Shown here: positions 22,839-33,126 of the stretch, piece after piece
Layout: each line of letters starts with the position of its first letter
Numbering within the stretch: the stretch's first letter is position 1
From: Nitzschia sp. pyKryTriq1
Taxonomy: Eukaryota > Bacillariophyta > Bacillariophyceae > Bacillariales > Bacillariaceae
NCBI GenBank assembly: GCA_956465555.1
Contig: OY101126.1
Span: 42,501 to 106,500, forward strand
Reading direction: 5' to 3'
Length of the DNA: 64,000 nucleotides
Notes under the pieces: generated by a model
Told to the model about the DNA's origin: nothing
The model's database searches: none
What the model saw: the letters and a program-made list of their open reading frames with translations, nothing else
Made by a program: the position numbers and the translations under genes

Positions 22839-23287
22839 AGTAATAATAATAATAGTAATAGTAATAATAATAGTATTATTACTCGTTGTGGATGATAATG
22901 ATGATAATGATAATGATAATGGCGACCCGGAATAGTAAGCTATTAGCTTGCTTCCTTGTTCGTCGTTCGCTCAGAAAGAGAGACACACACACACACACAT
23001 CATCATGTACAAACAACATCTCTGCCTCACTTCACGCGAAAGCAACAAATAATGACTGTCCTTTCTACCGCCCCCGAGGAGTAAAGCCCACAAAGTATGA
23101 TTGCATGAAACGTTGAGGTTCTTAAGAACGCAAAAGGGGTCTTTTTCAAATAAAGTAGTGACTGTACCAGTACGTGTACCAGTACCAATACTGTACCGGT
23201 ACTCTGGGTACGAAGCAACCGAATGAAGTCTGTACGTACGTAGCGCGCAGCAGCCAAAGCTCGATACGGTCAATACATACATACTGT
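22839..23287. other. Spacer upstream of the cyclase-like gene
   Basis: Presumed promoter region of the minus-strand gene. It has ATAATAGTA repeats next to the start codon, (TGATAA)n at about 22890-22920 and (AC)n at 22981-22999. A GTACC/GGTAC-rich palindromic patch lies at 23165-23205. No gene is seen. Confidence 0.5.
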
Positions 23288-23497
23288 AGTAGCAATAGCA
23301 ATATGAATATCTATTTTACGTAGTCCTTTGGTAGCCATTCCCAGGGGAGTGGACATTCGCGGTGATCTACGGGGAGGCGTTAACAACCCGGGGGTGACAG
23401 GGACGTCACGATTTCTGTACTGGGAGAAGTGAGGTTAGGTGTGTGAAGTTGTTTAGGTGGGTGTGGCTGAAGAAATTGCGGAATCGGTCCACAACGG
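23288..23497 (-). mobile_element. Second short LINE 3'-end fragment
   Basis: About 210 bp nearly identical to 12104-12300, ending in the same ATTGCTATTGCT-like tail. Only the last codons of the ORF (VDRFRNFF) and the 3' UTR are present, so it is even more 5'-truncated than the first copy. Read on the minus strand, ACTACCGT precedes it and ACTACAGT follows it, which may be an eroded 8-bp target duplication. Confidence 0.68.
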
Positions 23498-24000
23498 TAG
23501 TCTCCACACAGAACGCTTCTTCGTACTGGGCGCTGGTGTAAACATCGGTCCTGTTGTAGGGATTTGCTTTGGTGTCAAGAATAACTAGCGGATGTCCATT
23601 GGATCTTTGCTCTCGCCGATCAGTCTTGGAACTGCTGGATCCAATTAATCATATCTTCCGCGATGACGATACTGATATTCGCTCCCAACTGTCTATATCT
23701 CTATCCCACATTCTTTCCTGTTATGGTAGCCTTTCGCTTCGTTTAGGGAATCACAATCGTTGGATTGTATTGTTCATTCTTCATGTATAGTAAACAATAG
23801 TTTCCGCTGGAACGTCGCTTCCAAGACTACCGTCCGATTGAACCGCAGACTCATCCGACTGGATCTCCATTTGGGACTGTTTCTGTACATCGCGAATCCA
23901 ATTCACGACAGGCGATCCAGCCATGCCGCAAGAAGCATCATGTTGTTGTTGGTGCGGACATAATTATTATGCACGGTCTCAGCCCGCACAATAATAATTC
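23498..24000 (-). pseudogene. Degenerate coding remnant upstream of the LINE fragment
   Basis: Two minus-strand stretches read like real protein in different frames. One (about 23600-23505) reads GHPLVILDTKANPYNRTDVY then SAQYEEAFCVETT and is cut by the LINE. The other (about 23945-23788) reads AGSPVVNWIRDVQKQSQMEI and ends ..ETIVYYT. NWIRDVQ and a nearby NWIQQFQ suggest a repeated unit. No family recognised; stops and frame changes suggest a dead gene. Confidence 0.35.
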
Positions 24001-24171
24001 TTGTCTTTTTGGCTAGATAAACTAATACCGATATCTACTTTTACACTACTTTACGATTTCAGTTACAGTACTCGTACGGGCATAATATTACGACATACTC
24101 CTCCTTCTTCTTCCTTCACAAAGGAGACGTCTCCAGCAGTTGTTTACAATAGTGATAGTGCATTAGTCGAA

Positions 24172-25050
24172 ATGGTGATGGATTTCGACTACACGCTTCT
24201 CAAAGAAGAACAAGGAGGAGGAGGAGGGATGATGATTGAAAACAGCAACAGCAACAGCAACCGCAGCAGCAGCAGCAGCAGCCACGCGGAAGGCGCAGAA
24301 GAAAAAGAAGGCGCAGCAGAAGAACCTTCCTTTTCCGAATGGCGGATTCAAGTAGGATTAACTGTCTCTCCTTCGAAATACTACTACCCGGGAAGTGACT
24401 TTCGAAACCATGATTCAACAGGAGAAGAATCATCATCGTCATCATCATCGCCATCGAAATCCAGTCTTATTATCCTCTACATGGAATTGTTCCGACAAGT
24501 CTCTTCCTTTCGAAAGAGGGCGCAACTGAAAATCATTCCCATGATTATCGTCCGATACGTGGGTACGTTTGTCATGATAAAGATCATGGGCTTCTGCCTG
24601 GGAGTAGCAGTTGGGGTGCTGGCGCGGGCGATTGGAGACTTCTTCCTGGAGCGAATCTGCAAGACGCTCGACTCTCAAGTTCAAGCATTGGTAGATGAAC
24701 GACGCGATGAGTTTCTAGAGGCGTATGGCATCGAGTTGGGATACCACCACCAAAGCAGAGCTTATACTTGGCGCAAGCAGCAGAAGCCTTTCGCAGATGA
24801 TGATTCTCATGTGTGGCTCCGCCCAGCAGCTCGTCGTGGAGCTGCCTCGTCATCGCGTAGGCAGAAGAAGGATCAGGATCATTCTCATGTGCGGCTCTGC
24901 CGCCCTGGTCAAGCTGCAGCGACACCCTCATCATCGCGTTGGCAGAAGCGTTTCCGAAAGGATCATTCGTATGTGTGGATCCGCCTCCCTCGTCAAGCTA
25001 CAGTAGAGCCTCCTAGTACCATCTACGATTGTATTTGTTCTTTGTGGTGA
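24172..25050 (+). CDS. Divergent, shortened member of the four-TM family (copy F1)
   Basis: A 292-residue frame starting MVMDFDYTLL, comparable to MVDPDKAESSLL of other copies. The shared N-terminal block PSFSEWRIQVG and SDFRNHDSTGE are present, followed by one or two hydrophobic segments (IIVRYVGTFVMIKIMGFCLGVAVGVL). Then come the diagnostic ICKTLDSQVQALVDERRDEF and LEAYGIELGY. After DDSHVWLRP the copy departs from its relatives. The H-V-W-L-R motif is repeated three times (24806, 24884 and 24966 region) with intervening Ser/Arg-rich linkers, and the second half with TM3-TM4 is absent. It lies 16 kb from the main array. It could be a functional truncated product or a decaying copy. Confidence 0.6.
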   Translation: MVMDFDYTLLKEEQGGGGGMMIENSNSNSNRSSSSSSHAEGAEEKEGAAEEPSFSEWRIQVGLTVSPSKYYYPGSDFRNHDSTGEESSSSSSSPSKSSLIILYMELFRQVSSFRKRAQLKIIPMIIVRYVGTFVMIKIMGFCLGVAVGVLARAIGDFFLERICKTLDSQVQALVDERRDEFLEAYGIELGYHHQSRAYTWRKQQKPFADDDSHVWLRPAARRGAASSSRRQKKDQDHSHVRLCRPGQAAATPSSSRWQKRFRKDHSYVWIRLPRQATVEPPSTIYDCICSLW

Positions 25051-26097
25051 TGAAGGACGTGGACGACCCGAAGCTCGAGGAGTTCTCCAACATGACGAAC
25101 GGGCGTAGACGATCGTAGACTTCCGACTTTGTACCCGAGGCTACACGCAGTACTGTAGAGAGGTCGTATTGCATTATTTTTGGACTTGCTCGGCCCATTC
25201 ATTCGATACTCAGCTCATTCGAGTAATACTATAATATAGTGGTACGTATTACCAGGTAGTACCCATGAATAACAAAGCGAGCCTCGGAACACGACAAGAA
25301 TGGCGATTGCTGGTACTACATTACTATGACGTAGTAGGAAGGGACGTCCGGCGATGATGATGGGCCCAAGTAGTAGTTATACTCTTTTTATAAGATGACA
25401 ACAAACTGTTGTAAAACTACTAGCAGATTATATTGATAGTAGATTACTTTTAAAGTACTACTAGTAGCAAGCTTATATAGTACTACTAGTACTACTACTT
25501 CTATCGTCCTCCTCGGTCGGTTGCTGGTGGTGCTGGGCATTTTGGATCCTCCTGTTGGATCCTCCTGTTCTTGGATCCTCCTGTTGTTGGATCCGCCTCC
25601 TGTTGTTGGATCCTCCTGCTGGTGCTACCTCTTATTGCTACTAGTACATAGCTGCTAGAGTACTAGCTAGGAGTAATGCTTGATGCTGGTGCTACTAGTT
25701 TCGATAGTAGTAGTAGTATTAATAGTAGAATAGTACCTGTACCTGTACCTGTACTTTTTGTATTGTCTTGTCTTGTCTTGTCTTGTCTTGTGTTCTGTTC
25801 TGTTGTGCTGTAGTCTAGCAATACTACTAGTAGCTACTAGTAGTAGCTAGAAGTAGAGATTACTACTACCGTACTTCGAGTACGCAGCAGCTCTACCAGT
25901 AGTAGACGTCGAAGAATGCTGATCTACTTCTTCCTCTACTACTACTACTACTACTACTACTATATAACAACAACAACTAGTACTAGAGTAGTAGAGTAGT
26001 AGTCGATGATGGTGGTACTCGTATGCATGCTATTATTATAAAAATAATGGATTCTTGCTTCGACTGTGCCGGCCGCATATAGGAAAAGGCAGTCAGT
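25051..26097. other. Spacer with remnant of family upstream module and minisatellites
   Basis: 25096-25165 (CGTAGAC..CGAGGCTACA..GAGAGGTCGTATT) resembles the module found upstream of the 4-TM family copies. A minisatellite of about five TTGGATCCTCCTG units lies at 25544-25620. ACCTGT x3 and TCTTG x5 lie at 25736-25792. The rest is TAG/CTA low complexity. No gene seen. Confidence 0.6.
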
Positions 26098-26581
26098 CTA
26101 ATAATGTTCTTTCTCTTTCTCTTCGTCGTCGTCGTCGTCTTCTTCTTCATCATCATCGCGATGGAGTCCGCCGCCGCCGCTGCTGCTGTGCTGGTCGTCG
26201 TCCTCATCGACATCCTCATCCTCATGATCATCCTCATCCTCATCCTCATGATCATCGTCGGATGGCACCAGCAGCGTTATGGCGGAGATGGGATGGGGCG
26301 TGGTGGAGGAGGATGCGGATGAGTCTTCGTCACCTTTTGTGGCAGCAGAAGCAGCAGCAGCAGCAGCATCGTCGTCGTCCAACAGTAATCTTCGTGCTGT
26401 CGATCGTGGCGTAGCAGTCGTAGATAAGGATGTTGTTGTTGTTGTTGGTCGAGGCATACTCGATCGATACGTGGCCCACTGTAAGAGTTTCTCGGCCGAT
26501 TGCCGAATATCTTTGGCCGAGTCCGCGTCATCATCGTTATCATCGTCATCATCATTTTCATCATCGTTATCAGCAGTTTCA

Positions 26582-26612
<31 letters not shown>

Positions 26613-27072
26613 TTTCTTCGTCATCGGCGGGTCGTCTTTGCTGATGCATATTACCGGCTTCCGCCCCCGTTTCGATCACGTCTCCTTCTCCCTCTTCTTG
26701 TTCCTTTTTCTCTTCTTCATGAGGATATCGCTGTTTTCGTTCCTTGTTCTTGTTTCTTCGTGTAGTACTACTACTTCTACTCGTAGGAGTCGCCACACTG
26801 CTCAGAGCCACGCTACCTCCTCCTCCATCTTCACCTCCGCCTCCTCCTCCTCCTCCTCCTCCTCCATCAACACAACGACCGTGGTTCATCATCATTAATT
26901 CTCTTCGCAATCGATCCATTTCCTTTTTGGTTTTTTGTAATTCTTCCTTCAATTGATGAATTTCCGATACTTGTTCGAGGAATTTCGCTTGAAAGTAGTC
27001 GCGTTCTTCCGTCAAGCAAAAGACATCATTCTGCAACTTGGTAGTAGTTTGATTCAACAACCCGAATACCAT
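26098..27072 (-). CDS. N-terminal coiled-coil, acidic low-complexity protein
   Basis: A 324-residue single frame. Residues 1-~62 form a long amphipathic helix with heptad spacing (LLNQTTTKLQNDVFCLTEER, then FLEQVSEIHQLKEELQKTKK and MDRLRREL). The rest is low complexity: Gly run, Ser/Thr, Lys/Glu, and a long Asp/Glu block before SAKDIRQSAEKLLQWATYRS, the only other helical patch. It ends in an acidic tail. Dimerisation through the coiled coil is likely; no DNA-binding basic region precedes it, so it is not a bZIP. Function unknown. Confidence 0.65.
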
Positions 27073-28293
27073 GATGATAAATGATAAATTATAGGATGAA
27101 TGATATGAAGAATGATATGATGAATGATGATCTTCTTCTTTGGTTCTCTGTTTTGTTGAAGCGTGACAGACACCACTACTACTGCGCTGCTGCTGCCTCC
27201 AACAGAATGAATGTTACTACCGGTACATTCTGCTTCTTCTTCTTCTTCTTCTTCTTCTTTCTCACCACCATCACACCGCATCATCACGTACGAGTATATT
27301 ATTATTGTTGTTATCGCCAAGAATTGCCTCTTCCCGCCAAAGTTGCGAGTGCACACGCAAGCCGGCCATTTAGTCTTATGTACATTTATTCGTGTAGAGA
27401 TGCACGTAGGAATTGGGCGATCAATCCGATATATACAGGTATGGATGTCGTTTATAGGAGTAGATCGGTCCGTTGAGTCGGTCTACACACATGTGGATTC
27501 CGATATTATTATAATTTTCCACGCCCCTACCGGTAGGATGCGAGCATGCCGAGCCGCACATCCCGAAAAAGAGAATACTACTTTTTTCACCCAACACCAC
27601 CACCACGAACAACAACAACAACAACAACAACACACATCCATCATCATCATCATCATCATCATGATGCACCATCATCACCATGATGCATCATCATCATCAT
27701 GATGAAGTACGAAGAAACCGACGACGACGACTAGTTTGTTGACATCATGAAAAGGAGTATACTAGTACTGCCGCATCATATCTACTACATACTACTACTA
27801 CAACTACAACATACTACATACTACATAGTTGTTGGGGTCGGCACGCACTAGCTCAAACAGTGAAGACGTGAAGAACGCAAGAAGAAGAACGCTTTACTTC
27901 TTTGTTGTTGCTGTTGTTCTTTTGGAAATCAGAAGCAGACGGGCGGGACGAACGTGGTGGCTCTACGTATTTCTCTTGAAAAGTTGAAAAGAGGTAGTGC
28001 TGGTGGAGAAGATCCAAGATGGTAATTCTCCTCTGTTCATGTGTCGTAGTAGTAGAACACAACAACTACTACTACTACTACTACTAATTAGTAGTTCTAG
28101 CTACTAGTGTACTAGTATCAACAGAGTCGTGCAATCGTTCTTGTACAGAGTAGTAGTGGTAGTAGTAGCAGTATATCAGAGCTTAGTATAAACTAGATAT
28201 TTATTCGATTCGATATGTACTTCTTGTACTAGTAAATCAAGATGACAACAAGATCGCGCCATCAGCATCATCCACCACCACATTCTCTCGTCA
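27073..28293. other. Intergenic spacer
   Basis: It contains (TTC)n at 27232-27258 and (CAA)n with (ATC)n at 27600-27700, plus (CTA)n at 28062-28085. The segment about 28236-28320 (TCAAGATGACAACAAGATCG..AAGGATATCAAAC) resembles the 3' flank of the gene at 29629, showing that the two genes of the IIDIID family were duplicated with flanks. No gene seen. Confidence 0.55.
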
Positions 28294-28671
28294 TCAAGCA
28301 AGGATATCAAACAACACCTCATCAATAATGTCAATGATTTCTTGTTTGGCTACACCACTGCTGCTGGAGCAGGAGGTTGACCTCCTTTTTCCCAACAACC
28401 AGGATGAAGAATACGAGGAACAATAAAATCCCCCCCCCGGCGGGGGAAAGCAGGATGCTGTTAACAATGTCATCCCACTACTACTATTGCAGGATCGAGG
28501 TGCGGTTAGTAGTACTCGTTGTTCGTTGCTGATGTTCAGCAATGGCTGATGTTGTTGTTGTTGTTGTTGTTGGTCCTCTGTCTCGACTGGACGAGGAGTG
28601 CCGTGGTCCTCCTCCTCGTCGCCGTTTGACTTGCTTGTGTCGGTATGATGATGATGATGATGATGAAGCAT
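28294..28671 (-). CDS. IIDIID-family small protein, copy G1
   Basis: A 125-residue frame starting MLHHHHHHHTDTSKSNGDEE EDHG-like and ending with KQEIIDIIDEVLFDILA. Between them are poly-Gln, Ser-rich and Gly/Pro stretches. The N-terminal acidic SNGxEEEDHG block and the C-terminal helix are shared with copies at 29629-30018, 36723-37343 and 39007-39675. No signal peptide or known domain. The conserved last ~15 residues would form an amphipathic helix, perhaps a short binding motif. Confidence 0.55.
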   Translation of the reverse strand: MLHHHHHHHTDTSKSNGDEEEDHGTPRPVETEDQQQQQQQHQPLLNISNEQRVLLTAPRSCNSSSGMTLLTASCFPPPGGGFYCSSYSSSWLLGKRRSTSCSSSSGVAKQEIIDIIDEVLFDILA

Positions 28672-28972
28672 TCTTGATGATGATGATGATGCCCTGCTGC
28701 TGCCGCTGTTAGATTGAATAATACTAATATTTTCGTTAGCAAAGGCTTAGAAATCGAAAGCTCTCGCTTTTATGATTGCTGGATATTACTATTAGACTTG
28801 AGGATTGGTGCAATACAAATAAATGTGAGCGTGTGGAGGCAGTAATAGCATTCGACAGAACTGCACTCTCTATCGCTAATACTGACTTGACAAAGTCCGC
28901 CGGCGGGGATCGCATTCGTCTAAGAGTACTGTTGTGTTACATACATACTACCGCCGGTAGTCTAGTTCGTTC

Positions 28973-29660
28973 TCAATGAAGGACAATTTAGTAGTTTTAT
29001 TATATTATTATTGTTTGAAATCCGTTCATCATCCCACGGACTGAAAGTGTTTCAGGGTTCTCCGTGAGAACTTAATGTTTGCGAAGGCGATGAAAGAAAC
29101 CTAATTATGGCCGGCAAAGAGAACTGCTCCGTCCATTAAAAGCAGTCTCTAGTGAGAACAAAACGTATCCTGCCATACTGATATATAGGATTCTTCTCTT
29201 GATTCTCCCCAGCAGCTAGCCGTTAGATTGTGATGTCCCACGAAAAGCAAGGATGCCAGCTTCACTGTTGCCAGTACGTAGCTACTACTGGTAGTAGTAG
29301 AGGAGTAGTACTGTAGGAGCTTGGGCACGTTAGTACGTCTTTCCAAATACGAAGACCAGATCTTTGTTTATGTGTATACTAGTACTAGTGTTGTTGGCGC
29401 TCTTGGCGGTACTACAAGGACAACAGATCTCATACTAGTGCATCAACGTCGTTCTCCTACTAGAAAATAGTGCTGCTGGTAATCTGGTAGTAGTAATAGA
29501 GTAGTAGTAGTAGTAGTAGGCACTGTGTTGGTCTGCATGAAAAAGTTTTCGCCTCCTGGTCGTGGTTATAGTAGTACTTTCAAGATGACAGCCAAGATTG
29601 TTGCGCCATGATCATCCTCCACATTGTCCTAATCGAGGATCGAGAAAGACTGATCATCAA
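28973..29660. repeat. Segmental duplication, copy A
   Basis: This block recurs at 30594-30965 and 31305-31620 (copy B) with high identity, as judged by eye. Landmarks are CCACGGACTGAAAGTGTTTC, CCCCAGCAGCTAGCCGTTAG and GGACAACAGATCTCATACTA. The copies contain no convincing gene apart from the 3' end of an IIDIID-family gene. Confidence 0.8.
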
Positions 29661-30018
29661 GGATATCAAACACCCCATCAATAATGTCAATGATTTGTTG
29701 GGCGCCGGAGCAAGTGGTCCTCATTCCCGGGGAAACCAACAATGATGAAGAATACGGGCGGGAAGATGATCCCGGGCGAAAGGAGCAGGATGCTGTCAGT
29801 TCACCCAAGAGAACAAAGATGGGTGGTGGTGGTGGAAGCGGTTCACCAGGAGAAGATCTACTCGAGTCTTCTTCTTCGTGCATGATGGTATACTCGTCGT
29901 CTTCATTTCGGTCATCGTCGACCTCCACAGAAGTCGGGCGCGAGCGCGATCGTGCTGTGTCGTGATGTTCCTCGCTGCTGTCGGTCGAGTAATTGGCGTC
30001 GTTCTTCTGATGAATCAT
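29629..30018 (-). CDS. IIDIID-family small protein, copy G2
   Basis: 129 residues from the ATG at 30018 (MIHQKNDANYSTDSSEEHHD). A longer in-frame extension to 30186 exists, but the relatives start at MIHH/MIHQ. Middle part: Arg/Ser-rich, acidic (VDDDRNEDDEYTIMHEEED), Pro-rich. C-terminal end: AQQIIDIIDGVFDILDDQSF, the best copy of the family helix. The 3' flank is part of a segmental duplication. Confidence 0.58.
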   Translation of the reverse strand: MIHQKNDANYSTDSSEEHHDTARSRSRPTSVEVDDDRNEDDEYTIMHEEEDSSRSSPGEPLPPPPPIFVLLGELTASCSFRPGSSSRPYSSSLLVSPGMRTTCSGAQQIIDIIDGVFDILDDQSFSILD

Positions 30019-30226
30019 TATGCGTGCTTGCTTTGAAAGTTGCGTTTTTGTTGTTGTTGTTGTTGTTGCTGATAGTCCCTTGACACTTTCCCAATTTATG
30101 TGAAGAAATTGAACGATACACCGCATGACGATACCAGAAGTTGAACGATACCAGGTCGGTACACCAGATGAAAATAGTAGCACCACGCAGTTTTACTATT
30201 TTTTTATCACCAGGTTCGCATGTTGA

Positions 30227-30510
30227 CAATATTATTTCTCCGTGAGAACCTTATGTTTACGAAGGCCATGACAGAGCCCTAATTAGGGACGGCAAGGGGA
30301 ACTACTCCGTCCATTATCTGATGAGAACAGAACGGATCCTGCCGTACTGGCATGTTGACAATAATATTGTTTACGATCGATAATTAATAAACATTCGCGT
30401 GTTCGCATGTTGACATTGAAGATGATTAAACACTTACGGTTGTTGGTGGATGGATTGGTTTTCTCCCTTCTATCAGTTCCTGACAGACACAAATAACGTT
30501 AAATGATAGA
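30227..30510. repeat. Further partial repeats of the 29-32 kb duplication
   Basis: 30227-30345 is a diverged third copy of the block around 29037-29160 (CTCCGTGAGAAC..AACTACTCCGTCCATTA). 30350-30510 is repeated at about 31725-31882 (GCATGTTGACA..AATTAATAAACAT..GACATTGAAGATGATTAAA..AACGTTAAATGATAG). Non-coding as far as visible. Confidence 0.7.
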
Positions 30511-30593
30511 TTTGGAGAAGCATTATCTAGACGTTCGCAAGCAAACAAAACTTCAACTTCTTCGACAAAGAAAACGAAGTATCCAAAATCAAT

Positions 30594-31620
30594 GAAGGAG
30601 AATTTAGTAGTTTGAAATCCGTTCATCATCCCACGGACTGAAAGTGTTTCAGGGTTCTCCGTGAGAACATAATGTTTGCGAAGGCGATGCAAGAACCCTA
30701 ATTACAGCCGGCAAAGAGAACTACTCCGTCCATTAAAAGCAGTCTCTAGTGAGAACAAAACGTATCCTGTCATACTAATATACAGGATTCTTCTCTTGAT
30801 TCTCCCCAGCAGCTAGCCGTTAGACAGTGATGACCCACGAAAAGCAAGGATGCCAGCTTCACTGTTGCCAGGACGTAGCTACTACTGGTAGTAGTAGAGG
30901 AGTAGTACTGTAGGAGCTTGTGCACGTTAGTACGTCTTTCCAAAATACGAAGACCAGATCGCCCGTCTTTGGGCTTGAACAAGAAGAACAACTCATTAAT
31001 ACGAGAGAACTATGAGATGGGGATGATGATGAGTCTCAACAATCGTCGCTGGTTTCTCCTTTCTCCTTGGGGGATGGCGACAGTCCACCGCCATCAGTTT
31101 CTTGCGACGATGACGACGACGACGACGAGACGACTTCGAGATGAGGAGTAGAAGTACCGCAATACAACTAAATGCTAGTACTAGTACTCCATACTACTGC
31201 CACTGCCACTGCCACTGCCACTGCTACTATAGCAGTGTCGCGAACGCACTAAGAAGAAGACGCCACTATCTGGATCGTCGATAGAACTAGTGCTGGCGAT
31301 GATACTTCTTTGTTTATGTGTATACTAGTAGTAGTGTTGTTGGCGCTCTTGGCGGTACTACAAGGACAACAGATCTCATACTAGTGCATCAACGTCGTTC
31401 TCCTACTAGAAATTAGTGCTGCTGGTAATCTGGTAGTAGTAATAGAGTAGTAGTAGGCACTGTGTTGGTCTGCATGAAAAAGTTTTCGCCTCCTGGTCGT
31501 GGTTGTAGTAGTCCCTTCAAGATGACAGCCAAGATTGTTGCGCCATGATCATCCACATTGTCCTAATCGAGGATCGAGAAAGACTGATCATCAAGGATAT
31601 CAAACATCCCAATTTATGTG
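30594..31620. repeat. Segmental duplication, copy B (interrupted)
   Basis: 30594-30965 and 31305-31620 repeat 28973-29365 and 29366-29660. The 340 bp between them (30966-31304) hold a short open frame, (GACGAC)n and (CACTGC)n and are unique to this copy. Differences are small indels and loss of a TTATTATTATTG stretch. Confidence 0.78.
31563..31607 (-). pseudogene. IIDIID-family remnant G3 with CDS deleted
   Basis: The last codons of copy G2 (FDILDDQSFSILD and TAG) are preserved. The sequence then jumps directly to TCCCAATTTATGTGAAGAA, which in G2 lies upstream of the start codon (about 30085). Almost the whole coding region is thus precisely missing while both flanks remain. Confidence 0.7.
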
Positions 31621-33126
31621 AAGAAATTGAACGATGCACCAGCAGATGACGATACCGGGTAGTACCGGTACACTAGATATTGTGACGATACCAGCAGGCA
31701 GCTATTATTGACACCAGTTTCGCATGTTGACATTCTCTTTGACGATGAATTAATAAACATGCGCGTGTTCTTATGTTGGCATTGAAGATGATTAAAAACA
31801 CTTACAGTTGCTCGATAAGATTGACATCCTCCCTTCTATCAATTCCTGCACAGACACGAACAACGTTAAATGATAGATGTAGAGAAGCATGATCAAGAAG
31901 TGAAGCTAAACTAAGGGCTTTACCACATCATTTCTGTTCGGTAATTTCGTTGCTGCAGGAAGGAGAACGAAAAGTCTTAACAAGACTTCTACGAAATCGG
32001 AACCTTTCCGCTGTTCCGCCTGGATGTTTTCCATTATGTCGTTCGATGGCGGGTCCTCCCTGCGCGAGCTGCCCTGAATGTCAAAATGACGCACGAATCA
32101 TCATCAAATTCGCATGCACATGAATATACGTGCTAGTAGTACTTCAATACAATACTGTTGCACCAGTAGCAGGCATCAGTCCGTCACTCTTGGCCACGTC
32201 GGACACTACAGTACTTTTTGTGGCGCAAAACGAAACTCTTGCTCTTCGCCTCCAAGATGATTTCAGGACGACTCATTGTAGTAGCGCTTTTCGTTTCTCT
32301 CAACTACTAATACTCTACTAGCTAGTAGAGTAGTAGAGCTACTAGAGAGTACTACTACTAGCTAGTACTAGCGCTAAGTAGTAGTAGCTAAAAAGAGTAC
32401 CTGCGGAAGCAAGCAGGGCACGAAATCCACAAATCCATGGTCGTCGTGGTCATTCGAACAAGGACGTTTTGTCGATCGACCTTGTGCCGTGTTACGCGGC
32501 GGGGAATCGTGATCTGCTGAGATAACTACTAGTACTAGTAACCCTCGTCCATTTTTGACCGCGAGCGGTTGTAGTGAATTTTACTCAGCACTCCTACCAC
32601 TAATAGTACTAGCACTACTACTTAATACTAGTAGTAGCTAGTAGTCTTCTTTCTCTCTCTCTAGGAGTACTAGTACTAGAAGAACAAGATTGTTCCTAGA
32701 GGACATTTCGAGTAAATTTCTAATCGAAGACGATGATGATAGTACTAGTACCGTAGTACTGCTAGTAGAATGGTAGTACTGGAGGAGGAGGACACCGGTT
32801 GTTCCGATGTACTACTAGCTAGTAGTAACGCTGGTGTCGTCAACCATCATCATCACTATCGAGGAGGATGCATCACCATCAGCAGCCACTCATGTATTGG
32901 TGGTAGTAGTAGTAGTAGTAGTAGTAGAAGTAGAAGAAAAAAAACAAGGTTGTTGTTGCCACCAAGAAAGAGGAGGAGAATGCCAGCACAACAATCGAGC
33001 AAGACGACGATGATGGAGGACGTTCTGCCCGACTCCTGCTGCTACTACTACTATCGTCGTTCTTGTTCCTGCTGGCAGACGAGAAAGATGATTGTTCTCC
33101 TGCTCCTCGTCGTACTTGCACCATCA
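31621..33126. other. Spacer, TAG/CTA-rich in its second half
   Basis: 31725-31882 repeats 30350-30510. A 62-codon minus frame at 31906-32094 (DIMENIQAEQRKGSDFVEVL..) has a protein-like look but no family. From 32280 on the sequence is CTAGTAG/AGTACTAG low complexity with (TAG)n at 32899-32930. No supported gene. Confidence 0.5.

Noticed and set aside
26104-26898. Several plus-strand frames rich in Leu/Ile/Val and Ser opposite the coiled-coil gene
   Set aside because: They result from antisense reading of GAT/GAC acidic runs of the minus-strand gene.
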